Source: SIG480 sp045649265
GTDB lineage: Bacteria; Bacillota; Clostridia; Oscillospirales; JAAYXM01
DNA length: 17,024 nt
Assembly: GCA_045649265.1 (NCBI GenBank)
Contig: JAZRPO010000033.1
Coordinates: forward strand, 1 to 17,024
Direction: 5' to 3'
Shown: positions 14,414 through 17,024 of the stretch, piece after piece
How the letters are laid out: every line of letters starts with the position of its first letter
Position numbering within the stretch: position 1 is the first letter of the stretch
The notes under the pieces: model-generated
Told to the model about the DNA's origin: nothing
Databases searched by the model: none
Seen by the model: the letters and a program-made list of their open reading frames with translations, nothing else
Translations under genes and position numbers: made by a program

Positions 14414-15562
14414 CTATTCATTCATTAATTCCATCGCTACGTTTAAAAGCGATTCAATTCCAACAGGCACTGATGATTTTACTAAGTATTCTTCGCGCGT
14501 GTGAGAACCGTAATGGTAGTTCATACCCATGCTAATTGCGGGAATTCCCAACGAAAGCGGAATATTGCAATCTGTTGATGAGCATTTGAACCGGACAGGC
14601 TCTCCGATAACAGACTCAATAACCGGAACAACAAGCTGTTTTAACTCTTCTATCTTTTGAGTATCAATATTGCTGCACGGACGGTTGCCCACCATGTTTA
14701 CGAGAACCTCAACCTTGTCACTTCTTGATTCCTCAAAGATTCTTTCAAAATTCTCCTGCATTATCGCAAGGCACTCTCTGTCGTTTGAGCGATATTCACA
14801 AAGCATTTTTGCGTTCTGGCAAATTGTGTTTACAGATGTTCCTCCACTGATTATTCCAACATTGTATGTAGTGCGGCTCCCCTCTTTTTGGGGAACCTCA
14901 AGTTTATAAATCTTCGAAATCATCTCTGCGAGAACTGCGTTTGCATTTGGCTTTCCAAATGCACTATATGAATGGCCACCTTCTGTTTTAACCTCTACCT
15001 CGTAGCGGTGAGAACCTGCGCATCGGTCACTGATAGAATTTAAGCCAGAGTCAACAGCAATAAATCTTTTGATTCTTCCCTCGAAATCCTCAAAAATCCT
15101 TCGCGTGCCTTTTAAGTTGCCAAGCCCCTCTTCACAGGAGTTGCAAACTATCATAAAGCCTTTTGAGGGAGCAATGTTATTCTCTGTAATAAACTTTGCC
15201 AACAGAAGCAATGACACTACGCTGACAGTATCATCGCCAACTCCCGGGCAGTAAATATTCTCATCATCCTCGCGATACGGCAGCGGCTCCATATCCGGAA
15301 AAACCGTATCTGTATGTGCAGAAATAGCTGTTATCTCCCGGCTGCCATCGCAATTAATAGGAAAAACAACATTCAGAGCTTCATCTATATAAACCCCATT
15401 CACTCCATATTTTTCAAGCCAGGCTTTGCAATATTCGGCTCTTTTTTCCTCCTTGTGAGAGGGAGCCGGAATCGCACAAAGCTCTTTCAGGGTTTGAAAT
15501 GTCAACGCCGTGTTTTCTTCAACAAATTTTTTTATAATCGGTTTTGCTTCTTGTGGTTTCAT
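14414..15562 (-). CDS. M20-family metallopeptidase (peptidase T / ArgE-DapE-like)
   Basis: The 382-residue product carries the di-zinc site of M20 exopeptidases: H83 and D85 (SAHTDTVFP), bridging D110 (GVGDD), catalytic E144 with E145 (NSCEEG), D171 (AVDSG) and H354 (YGSHTREEY). The dimerisation/lid domain has GGHSYSAFGKPNAN (H197) and GGTSVNTI. It probably hydrolyses small peptides or acylated amino acids in the cytosol; the substrate is undetermined. The frame is open to an ATG at 15604, but the promoter's -10 element (15593-15598) lies inside that stretch, so this start is ruled out. ATG 15562 has GGGGAGG six bases upstream. ATG 15577 (GAGGA upstream) would add only five residues and is the alternative. 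The gene is divergent from the isomerase-like gene. Confidence 0.93.
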   Translation of the reverse strand: MKPQEAKPIIKKFVEENTALTFQTLKELCAIPAPSHKEEKRAEYCKAWLEKYGVNGVYIDEALNVVFPINCDGSREITAISAHTDTVFPDMEPLPYREDDENIYCPGVGDDTVSVVSLLLLAKFITENNIAPSKGFMIVCNSCEEGLGNLKGTRRIFEDFEGRIKRFIAVDSGLNSISDRCAGSHRYEVEVKTEGGHSYSAFGKPNANAVLAEMISKIYKLEVPQKEGSRTTYNVGIISGGTSVNTICQNAKMLCEYRSNDRECLAIMQENFERIFEESRSDKVEVLVNMVGNRPCSNIDTQKIEELKQLVVPVIESVIGEPVRFKCSSTDCNIPLSLGIPAISMGMNYHYGSHTREEYLVKSSVPVGIESLLNVAMELMNE

Positions 15563-15568
15563 TTTTAG

Positions 15569-15575
15569 CCTCCCC
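15569..15575 (-). promoter_or_regulatory. ribosome binding site deciding the M20 peptidase start
   Basis: Minus-strand GGGGAGG stands six bases before ATG 15562, about 11-17 bases into the predicted transcript. It favours 15562 over the ATG at 15577. Confidence 0.7.
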
Positions 15576-15592
15576 ATTTGAATTTCCTCTAT

Positions 15593-15620
15593 ATTATACC
15601 ACATAAATATAGATAGTCAA
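15593..15620 (-). promoter_or_regulatory. sigma-A promoter with extended -10 for the M20 peptidase gene
   Basis: Minus-strand -35 TTGACT (15615-15620), 16-base spacer and -10 TATAAT (15593-15598) preceded by TGG, an extended -10. Transcription would begin near 15586. Confidence 0.78.
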
Positions 15621-15660
15621 TTAAGACAAGTCGTTTCTTCACATATATGCTCTCTCGTTC

Positions 15661-15689
15661 TTGACAATCAAAATTCAAGTGATTATAAT
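15661..15689 (+). promoter_or_regulatory. consensus sigma-A promoter for the isomerase-like gene
   Basis: -35 TTGACA (15661-15666), 17-base spacer and -10 TATAAT (15684-15689), with both hexamers perfect. The predicted start near 15696 lies after the ATG at 15692, so that codon cannot be the translation start. Confidence 0.85.
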
Positions 15690-15710
15690 TCATGTATACA
15701 ATACTTTATC

Positions 15711-15716
15711 AAGGGG
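15711..15716 (+). promoter_or_regulatory. ribosome binding site fixing the start at 15725
   Basis: AAGGGG followed by eight bases and ATG 15725. It decides against the in-frame ATG at 15692. Confidence 0.75.
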
Positions 15717-15724
15717 TTTTTGAA

Positions 15725-16528
15725 ATGTATAAAATCGGAGTAACAAGCTATGCTTTTGAACACACATCCGAGCGTTTTGCAAAGCTTCGCGCAAGCGGGC
15801 TTGAAGCAGTTGAGCTCTCCGCCGGCAATAGTCTGAAAATTGGTATTAAGGAATTTGTCCGCATGGCGCGGGAGAATGATGTCCTCGTCTGGTCATGTCA
15901 TCTTCCCTATCGCCCTACCATCGCCCTTCTGGACCCCGAAGTCCGTAAAACAGTCCTTCCCACTTTGATGCCAATTATCGAGGAATGCTCAGACTTAGGG
16001 ATTGATAAGTTCATCATTCATCCGAGTCTCCCCCTCCCCGCCGATGCCGACAGAAACGAGCATAAGCTATGTTCAATGGAAATGCTAAATACCCTCGCTG
16101 AGTTTGCTCATTCAAACGGTGCGGTTATTGCGGTTGAGGATATGATTCGGTCTTGTCTCGGCAACAGTGCCGAGGAGCTTTTGGAAATTATCAGCGTAAA
16201 CGATAAGCTCCGCGTCTGCTTTGATGTCAATCATCTGCTCAATAATACTCACGAGGAGTTTTTAAAGCTTCTCCACGACAAAATTGTTACCGTGCACATC
16301 TCCGACTATGACTTTGTCCAGGAGCGCCATTGGCTTCCCGGGAAAGGTAAGATCAACTGGCCTGAGCTATATTCCCTCTTTAAAAAATATGGCTACAACG
16401 GCGTGTGGATGCACGAGCTCGGTCTTTCCGAAACAAAGGAAGAGGATGGCGACGGTGGCCCGACGTTTGATGATTTGTACCGTATTGCAAACGAGATTTT
16501 TTCGGGAAAGAGTCCGTCTTATAAATAA
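15725..16528 (+). CDS. sugar phosphate isomerase/epimerase-like TIM-barrel protein (AP endonuclease 2 / xylose isomerase-like fold)
   Basis: The 267-residue product is an (alpha/beta)8 barrel of the xylose-isomerase-like family. Metal-ligand-type residues occur at the expected strand ends: E138 (IAVEDM), D167 and H170 (CFDVNHLL), H191 (TVHISDYD) and E231 (WMHELG). The start MYKIGVTSYAFEH, then GLEAVELSAG and WSCHLPY, follow the usual pattern. Members isomerise or epimerise sugars, inositol derivatives or hydroxypyruvate; the specific substrate cannot be assigned, and the neighbours (a peptidase and a superoxide dismutase family gene) give no clue. It is a single-gene unit with a consensus promoter and a terminator beginning 13 bases after the stop. 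No signal peptide is seen. Confidence 0.9.
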   Translation: MYKIGVTSYAFEHTSERFAKLRASGLEAVELSAGNSLKIGIKEFVRMARENDVLVWSCHLPYRPTIALLDPEVRKTVLPTLMPIIEECSDLGIDKFIIHPSLPLPADADRNEHKLCSMEMLNTLAEFAHSNGAVIAVEDMIRSCLGNSAEELLEIISVNDKLRVCFDVNHLLNNTHEEFLKLLHDKIVTVHISDYDFVQERHWLPGKGKINWPELYSLFKKYGYNGVWMHELGLSETKEEDGDGGPTFDDLYRIANEIFSGKSPSYK

Positions 16529-16541
16529 AAACAAGATATAT

Positions 16542-16589
16542 AACAAACCCGCTCGGGGAAATTTTCTTCCTCAAGCGGGTTTGTTTTTT
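16542..16589 (+). terminator. intrinsic terminator after the isomerase-like gene
   Basis: Arm 16542-16553 is the exact reverse complement of 16574-16585. The intervening bases can extend the stem (GGGGAA with TTCCTC, one wobble). A T-run ends the structure at 16589. Confidence 0.88.
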
Positions 16590-16644
16590 GTCGCCCTTTT
16601 GTGTGATCAAACATATTATATTATCAAAAGAATCATTTTGGGTT

Positions 16645-16649
16645 GGTGA
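16645..16649 (+). promoter_or_regulatory. probable ribosome binding site for the TTG start of the SOD-like gene
   Basis: GGTGA lies seven bases before TTG 16657. No comparable site precedes the ATG at 16684. Confidence 0.45.
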
Positions 16650-16656
16650 ATTAAGT

Positions 16657-17024
16657 TTGAAGAGTATAAATGTTTTATCTACTATGAGAAATAAACCCCA
16701 CGCTCTTGCAAAAATACAAGGTAGCCGGAGTTTTTCCAATCTGCGCGGCCTGGTCGAGTTTTACCAAACGAGAGACGGAGTTTTTGTTTCGATTTTTGTA
16801 TCAGGCCTACCGCAAAGCCACAGCGAATGCGAAAAACCGATTTTTGCAATGCATATCCACAACGGTTCAAGCTGCACCGGGGACGAAGCAGATCCCTTTG
16901 CAGATGCCATGACTCATTATAATCCTGACAACTGTCCTCACCCTTACCATGCAGGCGATATGCCGCCCTTATTCGGGGCAAACGGCATGGCAGTCTCCAT
17001 ATTTCTGACCAACAGATTTTCCGT
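16657..17024 (+). CDS. Cu/Zn superoxide dismutase family protein (3' end outside window)
   Basis: The plus strand is open to the right edge and shows Cu/Zn-SOD hallmarks: VEFYQTRDGVFVSIFVSGLP, then IFAMHIHNGSSCTG (copper ligands H66, H68), THYNP (bridging H87), CPHPYHAGDMPPL (zinc ligands H95, H98, D101), and SIFLTNRFS at the cut. The last copper ligand and the second disulfide cysteine lie beyond the window. The HPYHAGD arrangement is that of the Bacillota superoxide dismutase family group. There is no signal peptide, unlike classical periplasmic SodC, so a cytosolic place is inferred. From TTG 16657 the protein begins MKSINVLSTMRNKPHALAKIQGS, which fits the N-terminus I recall for the family; ATG 16684 is the alternative but has no ribosome site. 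If active it would dismutate superoxide. It follows a terminator, so it is a separate unit; no convincing promoter is seen in 16590-16656. Confidence 0.85.
   Translation, partial: MKSINVLSTMRNKPHALAKIQGSRSFSNLRGLVEFYQTRDGVFVSIFVSGLPQSHSECEKPIFAMHIHNGSSCTGDEADPFADAMTHYNPDNCPHPYHAGDMPPLFGANGMAVSIFLTNRFS

Noticed and set aside
15563..15604. ATG at 15604 as the start of the M20 peptidase
   Set aside because: The stretch contains the promoter's -10 box, so it is not transcribed from that promoter, and the added residues are not family-like.
15692..15724. Upstream ATG at 15692 as the start of the isomerase-like gene
   Set aside because: The predicted transcription start lies downstream of it and it has no ribosome site; the ATG at 15725 has AAGGGG at ideal spacing.
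16601..16612. TGTGATCAAACA as a CRP-like or similar operator
   Set aside because: Only one half of a CRP-type site is present, with no matching second half, and CRP-type control is not expected from the likely host group.
16682..16981. A 99-codon open frame on the minus strand near the right edge
   Set aside because: It is antisense to the superoxide dismutase family gene, whose metal-site motifs are unmistakable. No family match or ribosome site is seen.
1..17024. CRISPR arrays, insertion sequences, phage or toxin-antitoxin genes, tRNA/rRNA genes, riboswitches
   Set aside because: I looked for repeats with regular spacing, transposase or integrase motifs, cloverleaf structures and long structured leaders. 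None is supported; intergenic regions are short and are explained by promoters and terminators.

Overview
The window looks like an ordinary chromosomal stretch of a low-to-mid GC Bacillota bacterium, probably a gut-type or anaerobic member of the Clostridia (Oscillospiraceae-like). This is inferred from strong purine-rich ribosome binding sites, AT-rich intergenic spacers with near-consensus sigma-A promoters, a SecA ending in a SEC-C zinc motif, a short-form S-adenosylhomocysteinase, a glutamate dehydrogenase whose key residues line up with the Clostridium symbiosum enzyme at a +1 offset, and the Bacillota-style superoxide dismutase family protein at the right edge. I see no phage, transposon, plasmid, CRISPR, tRNA or rRNA sequence.

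Layout. 1-1297 (minus): a PHP-family histidinol-phosphatase-like gene cut by the left edge, preceded by a gamma-carbonic-anhydrase-like hexapeptide protein, probably one transcript. 1298-1470 is a back-to-back promoter region. 1471-2391 (plus): an NAD-dependent sugar-nucleotide epimerase/dehydratase. It converges on 2449-3687 (minus), a short-form S-adenosylhomocysteinase, and the two share a very long perfect hairpin terminator. 3688-3860 is a second divergent promoter region. 3861-12949 (plus) is a run of six genes with gaps of 0-43 bp or overlaps and no visible internal terminator: secA, a secreted phosphodiester-glycosidase-domain protein, an M24 Xaa-Pro-type peptidase, mnmA, cysE and an alpha/beta hydrolase. 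13011-14357 (plus): glutamate dehydrogenase with its own promoter, which starts inside the stop codon of the hydrolase gene. It converges on an M20-family peptidase (14414-15562, minus) across a shared hairpin terminator. A third divergent promoter region (15563-15724) leads to a TIM-barrel sugar phosphate isomerase/epimerase-like gene (15725-16528, plus) with its own terminator. The window ends inside a Cu/Zn superoxide dismutase family gene (from about 16657, plus).

How the genes fit together: mostly housekeeping (export, tRNA thiolation, cysteine synthesis, homocysteine recycling, nitrogen assimilation or glutamate catabolism, peptide turnover). The secA-peptidase-mnmA-cysE run is best read as a loose housekeeping operon and not a dedicated pathway. 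No undescribed multi-gene system is evident. The points most worth checking are the 27-bp shared terminator, the symmetric promoter regions, the secreted glycosidase-like protein next to secA, the coenzyme type of the GDH, the substrate of the short S-adenosylhomocysteinase, and the cytosolic Cu/Zn-SOD-like protein that appears to start at TTG. No gene-free stretch exceeds about 175 bp. The intergenic regions hold the promoters, terminators and inverted repeats listed.
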